Source: Candidatus Hydrogenedentes bacterium ADurb.Bin170 (GTDB lineage: Bacteria; Hydrogenedentota; Hydrogenedentia; Hydrogenedentales; CAITNO01). Taken from it: a stretch of DNA of 56,346 nt. Made by a program: the position numbers and the translations under genes. The notes under the pieces are model-generated. The model made no database searches. It was given only the letters and a program-made list of their open reading frames with translations, and was not told the origin of the DNA. Below, piece by piece: positions 19,484-27,857 of this stretch. Each line of letters opens with the position of its first letter. Position 1 is the first letter of the stretch. Location of the stretch: the NCBI GenBank assembly GCA_002070275.1, contig MWCY01000018.1, positions 1 through 56,346 on the forward strand, read 5' to 3'.

Positions 19484-20850
19484 CGGATACTGCACAGAAT
19501 CCCTGGCAAAACATATTGAATGACTTGCAGGTTTCACTGGATGATCATTGCTACAAAAACTGGTTTTCACAAACGAGTTTCGATTCCCTTGAAGACGACA
19601 TCATCCGGGTTCGTGTGCCCAGTGGTTTCTTTGCCGATTGGTTGAAAGAACACTATCAGGACGCGGTCCTGGAGATAACACGGGCACTCTATCCGCAGGT
19701 GAATCATGTCGAATACGTCCCTGAACCGGCAGAGCAGGAGAAACCAGTCCTTCCGGCTCCCATGCCGGCAAGAACGTCGCCTGTCGCACCAGCCGGTAAA
19801 AGCAGGCTGAAAAAACATTTTCCTAAAAACGGTTTTAATCCCAAATATACCTTCGAACGCTTTGTGATTGGCGCCGGAAACCGCTTTGCCCACGCTGCTG
19901 CCCATGCCGTTCTACAGGCGCCGGGCCGTGCCTACAACCCGCTGTTTCTTTACGGAGGCACCGGACTGGGCAAAACCCATCTGATGCAGGCAGTCGGTCA
20001 GGGCGCCCTGAACATTGACCCGAGCCTCCGTGTTGTATTTATTTCCTCTGAAGAATTTACCAACGAAATGATTCAAAGCATTGCCGACAAGGAAACCCAG
20101 CGTTTCCGGGCAAAGTACCGCCGGGTTGACATGCTTCTTATCGACGATATCCATTTCATTTCAGGCAAAGAAGCAACTCAGGAAGAGTTTTTTCATACCT
20201 TTAACACGCTTTTCGATGCTCACAAGCAAATCGTCATTTCCAGCGACCGCCCTCCCAAAGAACTGAAGAAGATGGAAGAGCGCCTGGTATCCCGTTTTGA
20301 ATGGGGGCTGGTCACAGATATTCAGGCGCCCGATCTTGAGACCCGGATTGCCATTCTCCAGAACAAGGCAAAACTGGAAAACCTGAATGTGCCTCCGGAA
20401 ATTTTGCGATACATTGCAACCTATATCACCAACAACATTCGGGAACTGGAAGGCGCCCTGATCACCCTTTTCGGATATTGCAGCCTGACAGGCAGTAAAA
20501 TCTCTCTGGAAATGGCAGAAAACGTGCTCCGGGAGCAGATCGGGCAGGGAAGGATCAATCCCATCACTATGGAACAGGTGCAGCGTGTCGTGGCTGATCA
20601 CTTTGACGTGCGACTGGCAGATCTTCGCGGTCAGAGCAGACAGCGGCAGGTGGTCATCCCCCGGCAGATTGCCATGTACCTTTGCAAAACACAGATTCCC
20701 AGTATTTCTTTGAAAGACATCGGGGAGCAGTTCGGAGGCAAAGACCACACGACTGTTCTGCATGCCTGCGACAAGATTCATCGGGAAATCGACCGGAATC
20801 CGACCATTCGGCAAACCGTTGATCAGCTGACCAAAGCACTGCGTTCCTGA
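19480..20850 (+). CDS. dnaA: Chromosomal replication initiator DnaA
   Basis: AAA+ initiator that binds DnaA boxes and melts the origin. It is 456 residues long. Domain I is at the N-terminus (WQNILNDLQVSLDDHCYKNWF). A short Pro/Ala-rich linker follows. The AAA+ core has Walker A GGTGLGKTH (160-167 region) and Walker B LLIDDIHF (Asp222-Asp223). Domain IV carries the DNA-binding signature FGGKDHTTVLHACDKI (about 418-433). AAGGG lies 6 nt before the ATG. The neighbours are gyrB/gyrA and mazG rather than dnaN/recF, and I see no DnaA-box cluster nearby, so an origin here is not claimed. Confidence 0.97.
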   Translation: MTDTAQNPWQNILNDLQVSLDDHCYKNWFSQTSFDSLEDDIIRVRVPSGFFADWLKEHYQDAVLEITRALYPQVNHVEYVPEPAEQEKPVLPAPMPARTSPVAPAGKSRLKKHFPKNGFNPKYTFERFVIGAGNRFAHAAAHAVLQAPGRAYNPLFLYGGTGLGKTHLMQAVGQGALNIDPSLRVVFISSEEFTNEMIQSIADKETQRFRAKYRRVDMLLIDDIHFISGKEATQEEFFHTFNTLFDAHKQIVISSDRPPKELKKMEERLVSRFEWGLVTDIQAPDLETRIAILQNKAKLENLNVPPEILRYIATYITNNIRELEGALITLFGYCSLTGSKISLEMAENVLREQIGQGRINPITMEQVQRVVADHFDVRLADLRGQSRQRQVVIPRQIAMYLCKTQIPSISLKDIGEQFGGKDHTTVLHACDKIHREIDRNPTIRQTVDQLTKALRS

Positions 20851-20873
20851 TCAGTTTTTTGAAAGGGCATGCT

Positions 20874-21548
20874 GTGAAAGTATTAAGTACACAGGAAATG
20901 CGGGAGGCAGACCGCCGTTGCATAGAAGAACTGGGAATGCCCGGTTGTGTCCTGATGAACAATGCAGGCACCGCCGCTTTCAAATATGTGAAAGACGGTC
21001 CTGTGGTCGTTGTATGCGGCAAAGGAAATAATGGCGGGGACGGTTTTGTAATTGCCCGTCTGGCACTGCTTGCCGGACTTCCTACCCGTGTGCTTCTGCT
21101 GGCTCATCCGGAAGACTTGCGCGGTGATGCCGCTGTTTTTATGGAAGTCTACCGCAAGCTTGGCGGTGCAATAGAATCCCTGACCGAGCCCGATGCGGTC
21201 GCTTCCGCCCTGCAGTCTCTTGAACGGAAGGGAACCATTGTCGATGCCATGCTGGGCACCGGAGCAAAAGGCGGCGCGCAGGGTCTCGTTCTTGCCGCCA
21301 TCCAGCACTGGCCTGAAATGTACACCCTTGCTGTCGATGTCCCTTCCGGTCTGGATGCAGACTCAGGTATACCGGGCGGTATCTGCATACGGGCTGATCT
21401 GACGGTGACTTTTGCCTTTGCGAAACAGGGGTTTCTCAATCCGGCAGCAAAAAATTACCTGGGCAGCCTCGTGGTGGAAGATATCGGATTGCCTGATTGC
21501 TGCGCCGTTCCTGCTGTTCTGGAGCGCCTCTGCATAGAGGAGCACTGA
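20874..21548 (+). CDS. nnrE: NAD(P)H-hydrate epimerase
   Basis: Repairs damaged NAD(P)H by epimerising R- and S-NAD(P)HX. The 224 residues form only the YjeF N-terminal domain; the dehydratase (NnrD) half of the bifunctional enzyme is absent and is not elsewhere in the window. The Rossmann-like core has VVVVCGKGNNGGDG (about 44-57), followed by IVDAMLGTGAKG and VDVPSGLDADSG, all family hallmarks. The GTG at 20874 is chosen because AAAGGG sits 6 nt upstream and the protein then begins MKVLSTQEMREAD. It is 23 nt after dnaA on the same strand, so probably cotranscribed. Confidence 0.92.
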   Translation: MKVLSTQEMREADRRCIEELGMPGCVLMNNAGTAAFKYVKDGPVVVVCGKGNNGGDGFVIARLALLAGLPTRVLLLAHPEDLRGDAAVFMEVYRKLGGAIESLTEPDAVASALQSLERKGTIVDAMLGTGAKGGAQGLVLAAIQHWPEMYTLAVDVPSGLDADSGIPGGICIRADLTVTFAFAKQGFLNPAAKNYLGSLVVEDIGLPDCCAVPAVLERLCIEEH

Positions 21549-21556
21549 GCGCACTT

Positions 21557-23224
21557 CTACATCAGCACGAAACGCTGTCCGTCGACATATCCTGCATTTT
21601 CTATTACAAATGATGTGAATGCGTCTTCCACTTCCTCATCAAATTCAAAGCGAAGCATGGCTCCGAAAGCGGCAAATGGAATTGAAGCACTGCCCGTGGC
21701 CCTGATCAGTTTTTCGCCTGCCTGCGTATCTTCGGTTTCCAATTGCCAGCCCGCCAGCAATCCGTCATCTATGGCGTCCACTAAGGCCACGTCATAGGAG
21801 TGGCTGCTCTGTACACGCAGCTGCAGGGCTGAGATGCCGTATGGCACATAATGCGCCCGCAAAAAGACTTTCGTGTTTTTCCCGGGCGTTTCCGATTGCA
21901 CCAAAATCAGCTCTCCGCGCATACGGTCTCCCAGATGCTGGGAAGGAACAAAAGCCTTTGAGGCTTCATAGGAAGCTGCAGCGCCATTATAGGTCAGCGT
22001 AATGGAAGGAATTATATTGAAGGTATCTTCTCTTCCGCTCGCCCAGCGCACAATATACTGACCGTAAAGGTCTTCCACAATGCGCTGGAATGCTGTCTGC
22101 AGGGTATTCAAAGAATCAGCGGCTACAAAACGCCCGTTGGTTGACCGCGCCAGTGTAATCAGTTTGTCGGCATCCATGGAGTCACCCAGACACGCCACAA
22201 AAATCTGGACTTTCTTCTTCAGCGCCGCTTCTCTGACGATTTCCATGGAGGGCACGCCGGTGGTATCCCTTCCGTTGCAGAAAAGCACAATGTAACGGTC
22301 ATCTTTTTCTGTTCTTTCTTCTTCAGGAAAGCGCTGGATAGCGGCGAGAAGCGCTTCATAAACCCGCGCCCCGGAATTGAATCCGGGCAGATATTTACTG
22401 CGGATCTCCCGAATTTCCTGAGCGGCAAATTCACGGTTAACTGTAAATGGCACAATTTCCTTTGAATTTTCCGTATTTCTGTAAAAGGCTCGAACAGAAA
22501 CCAGCGCATCTTCATTCAGGCTTGGAAGGAGCGCTTCCGTGGCGACTCTTTCCATTTCGTCAATGGCGTTCTCCCCTATCTCCGTCATGTACCGGCTGTA
22601 ATCCATAACCAGTGATAGCCACAACTGACGGGAGGCACCGCGACGCAGCGTCAGACCTTCCGGTGTTCCGACCGGGCGCCTGCTTTCAAAAGCCTGCAGT
22701 CCGAATTGCGCCGGTTCGCCCGTTACGGCACGGTCTTTCTGATCACGCAAAGAGAAGGCAAACTCAATGAGCGACGGCGATTTATAGGTCACTACAGGGT
22801 TATTGATACTCAAAGGCGGCAAAGTGGGGTTGACCGAAGTTTGCACGACGGATACTTTCAGTGTGACCGTTTTTATTCCGGACGCACGCAGTTGAATCTC
22901 GCCGGTATGTTTCCCTGTGGATGTAATGCGGCTTCGGTCTATGCGCACTTCTATGCGCTCCATAACCATTCCTGATTCTGTGGGCGGCTTGCAAGGAATG
23001 GTCTGCGGCGATACTTTGATCCAGTTTTTGTTGCCTGTTATATTGACCGTGAAGGTGCCCATTTCAGCGTTATTGTTTGCCACGTGAAAATACATGGGGC
23101 TTTCGTCCCGGTCAAAATCAATCTGATCACGGCTCACCCAGATGGCTTCGGTCGAGCAGGCAGAAAACAGAGCGGACACGACCAGAGCACAAAAAACAGG
23201 CAGAACGCTTTTTGCGATATTCAT
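21557..23224 (-). CDS. Lipoprotein with BACON-like and von Willebrand A domains
   Basis: A predicted 555-residue lipoprotein. The signal ends in LFSAC, giving lipidated Cys23. Residues about 25-125 form a beta-sandwich resembling BACON-type domains (VSRDQIDFDRDESPMYFHV, then WIKVSPQ). Residues about 200-400 form a von Willebrand A domain. Its metal site reads DYSRY (208-212), keeping Asp and the first Ser of DxSxS but with Tyr in place of the second Ser, so metal binding may be altered. The last 150 residues are beta-rich and unassigned. The ATG at 23224 is preferred over the longer frame because GGGAG lies about 11 nt upstream and the signal peptide starts there. A role in surface adhesion or carbohydrate binding is inference. 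It converges on nnrE with an 8-nt gap. Confidence 0.75.
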   Translation of the reverse strand: MNIAKSVLPVFCALVVSALFSACSTEAIWVSRDQIDFDRDESPMYFHVANNNAEMGTFTVNITGNKNWIKVSPQTIPCKPPTESGMVMERIEVRIDRSRITSTGKHTGEIQLRASGIKTVTLKVSVVQTSVNPTLPPLSINNPVVTYKSPSLIEFAFSLRDQKDRAVTGEPAQFGLQAFESRRPVGTPEGLTLRRGASRQLWLSLVMDYSRYMTEIGENAIDEMERVATEALLPSLNEDALVSVRAFYRNTENSKEIVPFTVNREFAAQEIREIRSKYLPGFNSGARVYEALLAAIQRFPEEERTEKDDRYIVLFCNGRDTTGVPSMEIVREAALKKKVQIFVACLGDSMDADKLITLARSTNGRFVAADSLNTLQTAFQRIVEDLYGQYIVRWASGREDTFNIIPSITLTYNGAAASYEASKAFVPSQHLGDRMRGELILVQSETPGKNTKVFLRAHYVPYGISALQLRVQSSHSYDVALVDAIDDGLLAGWQLETEDTQAGEKLIRATGSASIPFAAFGAMLRFEFDEEVEDAFTSFVIENAGYVDGQRFVLM

Positions 23225-23449
23225 TAAATTCAGTCTCCCATACTGCGGCAGTGAATTTCCTGCCATAACCATGGAATTACGCAGCCAGCAAGCCGGTTGG
23301 CTGTACCCTGCGCACCTTTGTATACTATACCACAAAATTAAAAGGTGTGTTACAGCCCCCCCTGCCTCTGCCTGCAGTGCGCATGATGCCGAAAATACTG
23401 GTTCCTTCATCAACTGTTTATCTTTTCCAAAAGAAAGTGTTTTGTTTTT

Positions 23450-25342
23450 GTGAGTCTCGTTCGCTTTGAAAATGTAAATAAAAGTTTTGGCGGAGAACCG
23501 CTCTTTTCTGATGTCAATCTCCGGGTGGAGGAAGGTGAACGTATCGCTCTTATCGGGCGAAATGGAACAGGCAAAACCTCCCTCTTCCGCTTAATCACCG
23601 GCGAGTCGGAAGCGGACAGCGGCACGATTGAACGCATGCGGCGCAGGCGCATCGTCTATCTTTCCCAAATCCCTGAAGTGGATCCGGCAAGCACGGTGTT
23701 TGATGTGGCGATGGAAGGTTTTCAAGACCTGATTCAGGAAGAAAAAGAGCTGCACCGTCTGGAACAAAGGCTGCATCATGACGAACCCGGCTTACTCGAA
23801 CTTTACGGGGAAAGACAGCATGCCTTTTCACTGGCGGGCGGCTATGAATTTCGCACCCGGGCACGTCAGATTCTCTTTGGACTCGGCTTTCTCCCCGAAG
23901 ACTTTGAAAAGCCTTTTTCAGCCCTCAGCGGCGGATGGCGTGCACGGCTGATGCTATCGCTAGCTCTTTTGCGTGAAGCAGATCTTCTGCTGCTGGATGA
24001 ACCGGAAAACCACCTGGACATGACTGCACGGGAGTGGCTCGAGACCCATCTGGCAGGCAGATCGGAAGCCATGATCCTGATCACGCACGACCGGCGCATG
24101 GTAAATGTACTGGCACATCGAATCCTGGAGATTGAAGGGGGCGCAGTAACCGCATTCACCGGCAACTATGATCGATGGCTGAAAGAAAAAAATCTGCGAC
24201 GGGAACAACAGCAGAAGGCCTTCGCCCGGCAGGAATCTTATATCCAGAAAGAACAGGCGTGGATCGATCGCTTCCGTGCCAAAAACACCAAAGCGAAACA
24301 GGCGCAGGCCAAAATGAAACGCCTTGAAAAACTGGAGCGCGTTGACGCACCGCCGCCGGAACTTGCCACAGCCGTTTTTCATCTGGAAAAAGCGGAGCGA
24401 AGCGGAGATATGGTTCTCGATGCCCGTTCGCTTACCATGGCATACGGAAACCGCTCTCTGTATCAGGATCTTTCTTTTTCGCTCTATCGCGGTGAACGAC
24501 TTGGCATTATCGGCCCCAATGGCTCCGGCAAAACCACCTTGCTTCGTCAAATAGGCGGCAAACATACAGGTCTCGGTGGCGACGTATGGATCGGACACAA
24601 CGTTTCCATCGCATTTTATGACCAGCATCAGGAGGCCATGGCGTCAGATATGGATGTGCTCAGTCTTATGCAGCAATCAAAGCCTGAATGGTCACAGCAG
24701 GAATGCCGCAGCTATCTGGGACGCTTTCTTTTTACAGGCGAAGATGTTTTCAAGCCTGCCTCCATATTAAGCGGCGGTGAAAGAAGCCGCCTTGCGCTGG
24801 CGCAGATGATTGCATCGGAAGCCAATCTTTTATTGCTGGACGAGCCTACCAATCATCTGGATATCGCATCCAGAGAAGCGCTGGAAAACGGACTCGCCAA
24901 TTATACAGGCACACTCGTCGTGGTAAGCCACGACCGCACACTGATCGACCGTCTGGCAACGCGCCTTCTTGTGGTGCAGGATGGCAAGGTGGAATCTTTC
25001 GCCGGAAACTTTTCAGAGTGGCGGCAGCGGCAGCTGGAAAAGAGCAGTGCAGCGGAAACAAAAACAGACAAAAATGAAGACGCGCGGAAAAAGAAAAATC
25101 TGAATGAGCGGGAGCAAAAAAAGGCACAGGAACGAAAGCAGCGGCGCGATCAGCGGGCTCTGCAGAAAATAGAAGAAGAAATTGCCGTGTACGAGTGCAC
25201 CATTGAGTCTTTTCACCAGCGTTTTGCAGCACTGGATCCTGCTGACTTTGAAGAGGCGCAGAAACTGCAGAAAGAATATGATGACCTGAAAGCGACGGTG
25301 GAACGGCTTTACGAAGAATGGGCAGCCATGGCAGAAGAGTAG
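23450..25342 (+). CDS. ABC-F family ATPase (Uup/YheS-like)
   Basis: A cytoplasmic duplicated ATPase of 630 residues without membrane segments, the arrangement of ABC-F translation factors that act on the ribosomal E site. The first ATPase has GRNGTGKT, ALSGGWRARLML and LLLDEPENHLD. The second has GPNGSGKT, ILSGGERSRLALAQM and LLLDEPTNHLD. The linker between them is rich in Lys/Arg/Gln. A charged coiled coil occupies about 535-630. It could be Uup-, YheS- or resistance-type; the sequence does not decide. The start is a GTG in a T-rich context with only a weak ribosome-binding site. Confidence 0.9.
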   Translation: MSLVRFENVNKSFGGEPLFSDVNLRVEEGERIALIGRNGTGKTSLFRLITGESEADSGTIERMRRRRIVYLSQIPEVDPASTVFDVAMEGFQDLIQEEKELHRLEQRLHHDEPGLLELYGERQHAFSLAGGYEFRTRARQILFGLGFLPEDFEKPFSALSGGWRARLMLSLALLREADLLLLDEPENHLDMTAREWLETHLAGRSEAMILITHDRRMVNVLAHRILEIEGGAVTAFTGNYDRWLKEKNLRREQQQKAFARQESYIQKEQAWIDRFRAKNTKAKQAQAKMKRLEKLERVDAPPPELATAVFHLEKAERSGDMVLDARSLTMAYGNRSLYQDLSFSLYRGERLGIIGPNGSGKTTLLRQIGGKHTGLGGDVWIGHNVSIAFYDQHQEAMASDMDVLSLMQQSKPEWSQQECRSYLGRFLFTGEDVFKPASILSGGERSRLALAQMIASEANLLLLDEPTNHLDIASREALENGLANYTGTLVVVSHDRTLIDRLATRLLVVQDGKVESFAGNFSEWRQRQLEKSSAAETKTDKNEDARKKKNLNEREQKKAQERKQRRDQRALQKIEEEIAVYECTIESFHQRFAALDPADFEEAQKLQKEYDDLKATVERLYEEWAAMAEE

Positions 25343-25446
25343 CGCAGCGCTACGCCCGGACTGTCCTTTCTGTTTTTTTTAATGGACTCACCCGGGGCAG
25401 CTATGCTATAGTTATGTGCAAATGAAAGTCGCTGAAGAGAAAACAC

Positions 25447-25475
25447 TTGACAAAATTATTCATTTGTGGTATTAA
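25447..25475 (+). promoter_or_regulatory. Near-consensus promoter of the twin-peptide unit
   Basis: TTGACA (25447-25452) and TATTAA (25470-25475) are separated by exactly 17 nt. This is the best sigma70-type promoter I found in the window. It would start transcription near 25482, about 110 nt before the first small ORF. Nothing else lies downstream except the two peptides and a terminator. Confidence 0.8.
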
Positions 25476-25492
25476 TACGGTATCAGATTTTG

Positions 25493-25565
25493 TTTGGAGT
25501 TAGTGGAAAGGGCGGTCTGTCGTTATAGACAGGCTCCTCAAAAGCGGGTTTGCCAGGGCAGATCC
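25493..25565 (+). ncRNA. Potentially structured mRNA leader of the twin-peptide unit
   Basis: Three pairings can be drawn. TTTGGAG (25493-25499) pairs with CTCCTCAAA (25534-25542) with a bulge. Inside it, 25514-25521 pairs with 25528-25535 around the loop GTTATA. Next, GGGTTTGC (25546-25553) pairs with GCAGATCC (25558-25565) around CAGG. A GAGTACTC palindrome follows just before the AGGAG. The helices are seen by eye; no known riboswitch consensus was recognised. A regulatory role is inference. Confidence 0.4.
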
Positions 25566-25593
25566 ATTACGAGAGTACTCAGGAGCAGCCGAT

Positions 25594-25722
25594 ATGAAAC
25601 ACACCAAACCGGTTACCCGTAAGCCGGAACTCTCACAGATATCCAATTTTCAGGTATTTAAGGATTTCCTGTTGAAGTCTCTGGATCAACTCATAGAATT
25701 TGTTTTTATTCTGACCCGATAA
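25594..25722 (+). CDS. Twin small peptide A (42 aa), unknown
   Basis: I do not recognise a family. The ATG has an ideal AGGAG (25581-25585) 8 nt upstream. The peptide is basic at the N-terminus, then carries PELSQISNFQVFKDF and a hydrophobic tail ending LIEFVFILTR. Its core PExxQISNFQV recurs in the next ORF, followed in both by spaced F and an [LI]-D-x-L pair. The shared residues are encoded with mostly different codons (ATA/ATC, TCC/AGC, AAT/AAC, GTA/GTG), which argues that both are translated and kept by selection. The TAA overlaps by one base an ATG of the next frame. Confidence 0.7.
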   Translation: MKHTKPVTRKPELSQISNFQVFKDFLLKSLDQLIEFVFILTR

Positions 25723-25739
25723 TGCAGGAGTCTCTGGCT

Positions 25740-25955
25740 ATGCGTAAACTTACACACATCAAAGTTTTAACAGAAACACCCGAACAGGCGCAGATCAGCA
25801 ACTTTCAGGTGAAACTGGAGTTCACCTCCTCCGTCATTGACCGCCTGCTTCTTGCCGACCGTCAGGTCGCCTGGAAGATCATCCCCGGTCAAGGCACCGA
25901 TACGGATACGGATATCACCGGGACAGATATTCCCGACAATATCACCCGCCTTTAA
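25740..25955 (+). CDS. Twin small peptide B (71 aa) with Thr/Asp-rich tail, unknown
   Basis: No family recognised. The ATG at 25740 has AGGAG about 9 nt upstream; an in-frame ATG at 25722 overlaps the stop of peptide A. The first half repeats the PExxQISNFQV core of peptide A. The second half diverges and is low in complexity, with GQGTDTDTDITGTDIPDN. Possible roles are a secreted or modified peptide with a shared leader and a variable tail, a metal-binding peptide, or a small regulator; none is shown. No modification enzyme or exporter is adjacent. A strong terminator begins 32 nt after the stop. Confidence 0.7.
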   Translation: MRKLTHIKVLTETPEQAQISNFQVKLEFTSSVIDRLLLADRQVAWKIIPGQGTDTDTDITGTDIPDNITRL

Positions 25956-25987
25956 TCTGAACCATTTTTTCGTTCCTTTTTGTGTTG

Positions 25988-26038
25988 CAGCGCATGTACC
26001 CATACTCTCGGGTGCATGCGCTGGTTTTTTGTTTTTTT
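25988..26038 (+). terminator. Strong intrinsic terminator of the twin-peptide unit
   Basis: A 14-bp stem with one G-U pair (arms 25988-26001 and 26010-26023) around an 8-nt loop. It is followed by G, six T, G and seven T. It isolates the peptide unit from the HAD gene downstream. Confidence 0.92.
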
Positions 26039-26123
26039 CACGGACACAGAAAGTGCCGCGCTTTATGCATGTTGACATGCATGCCTTTTCAAAAAACTCT
26101 ACCGCAGGATATTGGAACACTCT

Positions 26124-26921
26124 ATGAAACCACTCGGAACTGTTGAGGGCTTTCTCTTTGATATGGATGGAACGATTTACATGGGTCCCCATCCGATTCC
26201 GGGCGCAGCAGCGTTTATTGCCTGGCTGCAGGAAAATGAAGTGCCTTTTCTCTTTCTGACCAACAACCCGACAGCAGATAAAAAGCGCTACCGCTCCAAA
26301 CTGGCGGGTATGGACATTCATGTACCCGAAGAACAAATCCTGACATCAGGCGAAGCAACGGCGGTGTATTTAATGACGGAAACACCGTATCGTCGCATCT
26401 TCGCGCTGGGAACCCCTTCTTTCGAAAACGAGCTGGTTCAGGCAGGGCTTCTGCTGGAAGAAAGGGATCCCGATGCTGTCGTCCTTTCCTTTGATAAAAC
26501 ATTGACCTATGCCAAACTGGAACGGGCAGCACTATTGCTTCAAAAAGGCATTCCTTATATTGCCACCAATCCGGATCGTGTCTGCCCGACGGAATACGGT
26601 CCCATTCCGGACTGCGGCGCCATGGCGGCACTTTTGGAATCTGCAACAGGGCGCAGCCCGAAATTTATCGGCAAGCCGGAAGTATCTTTTGCTCGCATGG
26701 CGCAGAAAAAACTGGGAACGCCCATGCATGCCACCGCCATGGTAGGCGATCGACTGTATACCGATCTGGAAATGGCACGTCTGGCGGGTATGGTCGGCAT
26801 TCTGGTGCTGTCTGGAGAAACAACCCATGAAGACCTCCGGGAGGCAGCGCACGCTCCCGATTTCACCTTCGAAAGTGTACGGGAACTCCATGCTGCTTAT
26901 CAGGAGTCCCGGCGTTTATAA
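26124..26921 (+). CDS. HAD-superfamily phosphatase, NagD-like (subclass IIA)
   Basis: A cytoplasmic sugar-phosphate or nucleotide phosphatase by family, 265 residues. Motif I is FLFDMDGTIY (Asp13 nucleophile, Asp15 acid/base). Motif II is FLTNNPT. The cap domain lies between motifs II and III, as in subclass IIA. Motif III is GKPE and motif IV is MVGDRLYTDLEMA. The true substrate cannot be read. The ATG at 26124 is favoured by GGAA 6 nt upstream; a TTG at 26112 is the alternative. The 3' end overlaps the convergent tcdA by 6 nt. Confidence 0.88.
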   Translation: MKPLGTVEGFLFDMDGTIYMGPHPIPGAAAFIAWLQENEVPFLFLTNNPTADKKRYRSKLAGMDIHVPEEQILTSGEATAVYLMTETPYRRIFALGTPSFENELVQAGLLLEERDPDAVVLSFDKTLTYAKLERAALLLQKGIPYIATNPDRVCPTEYGPIPDCGAMAALLESATGRSPKFIGKPEVSFARMAQKKLGTPMHATAMVGDRLYTDLEMARLAGMVGILVLSGETTHEDLREAAHAPDFTFESVRELHAAYQESRRL

Positions 26922-27665
26922 GTGCTGCTTTTGCACAAATCCGATCAGATCCCTGACAGCCTCGCCCGCCAGAATCAGCCCGGCAACTGATGGAACAAAA
27001 GCAATGCTGGCAGGAACGCACCTCTTTTGCAACGCCCTTTCCTCCTGGTTTCCGGCATCCACATCACACACTGCCTGCACAGGCTCTTCAGGCGAGTAAA
27101 CCACCTTTAAGGAGGGAACGCCTCTCTTTTTCAACGCGCGACGCAGTACTTTCGCTACCGGACATTGCCGGGTCTGGAAAATATCCGCCACAGTAAATGC
27201 TGCAGGATCCATTTTGTTGCCGGCACCCATGCAGCTGACCAGGGGAATGCCATTTCTCCAGCAATATTCAGCTGCCGCAATTTTTACGGAAATAGTGTCC
27301 ACAGCGTCAATCACATAATGAGCAGCAGGCGAAAGCAGTTCTTTCAGGTTCTCCGCTGTAATCCGGGTACAGTGAACAGTAACACATATGGAAGGATCAA
27401 TCTCCCGGATGCGGGCTGCCATGGCTTCCACTTTGATCTGCCCTACCGTCGCCGGTGTCGCATGGATCTGACGGTTGATATTGGTAACACTGATTTTATC
27501 CGCATCGACAAGGCACAAATGCCCGATGCCGCATCGAGCCAGTGCCTCAACCGCATAACTTCCCACGCCGCCTATACCAAGAACGGTCACAGCCGCCTGA
27601 CGCAGCTGTTTCAAAGCCTCTTCTCCGATCAGGGCTTCAGTCCTCGACAAGGGATGTTCCATCAT
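26916..27665 (-). CDS. tcdA: tRNA threonylcarbamoyladenosine dehydratase, ThiF/HesA fold
   Basis: E1-like enzyme expected to activate and cyclise t6A at position 37 of ANN-decoding tRNAs, using ATP. It is 249 residues long, the usual size of TcdA (CsdL/YgdL). The nucleotide-binding glycine loop is GIGGVGSYAVEALARCGIG (about 31-49), followed by VDADKISVTNINRQIHA with the conserved Asn-Arg pair. VIDAVDT and SCMGAGNKMDP follow, typical of the TcdA branch rather than MoeB or ThiF. The C-terminal segment GLILAGEAVRDLIG is also family-like. Two adjacent ATGs open the frame (27665 and 27662), with AAAGG about 7 nt upstream. Confidence 0.88.
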   Translation of the reverse strand: MMEHPLSRTEALIGEEALKQLRQAAVTVLGIGGVGSYAVEALARCGIGHLCLVDADKISVTNINRQIHATPATVGQIKVEAMAARIREIDPSICVTVHCTRITAENLKELLSPAAHYVIDAVDTISVKIAAAEYCWRNGIPLVSCMGAGNKMDPAAFTVADIFQTRQCPVAKVLRRALKKRGVPSLKVVYSPEEPVQAVCDVDAGNQEERALQKRCVPASIAFVPSVAGLILAGEAVRDLIGFVQKQHL

Positions 27666-27735
27666 AGCGTGCCTTTCTCCCGTGCATTTTGATTATTCTC
27701 TACTTTATCAGAGAAAGTCTTTTCGGGTGCATTAT

Positions 27736-27764
27736 AATATACGGGAATAGGAAGCATGTCCCAA
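27736..27764 (-). promoter_or_regulatory. tcdA: Candidate promoter of tcdA
   Basis: On the minus strand TTGGGA (27759-27764) and TATATT (27736-27741) are 17 nt apart, about 70 nt before the tcdA start. It is a moderate match and inferred only. Confidence 0.35.
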
Positions 27765-27857
27765 TCAGTTACGTTTAGCAGGGATACAGCACTACCCACC
27801 TTTGAAATGAATACGATTGCACAGGGATAAGATATCCCAATCAGGAGAAAGCATGCC

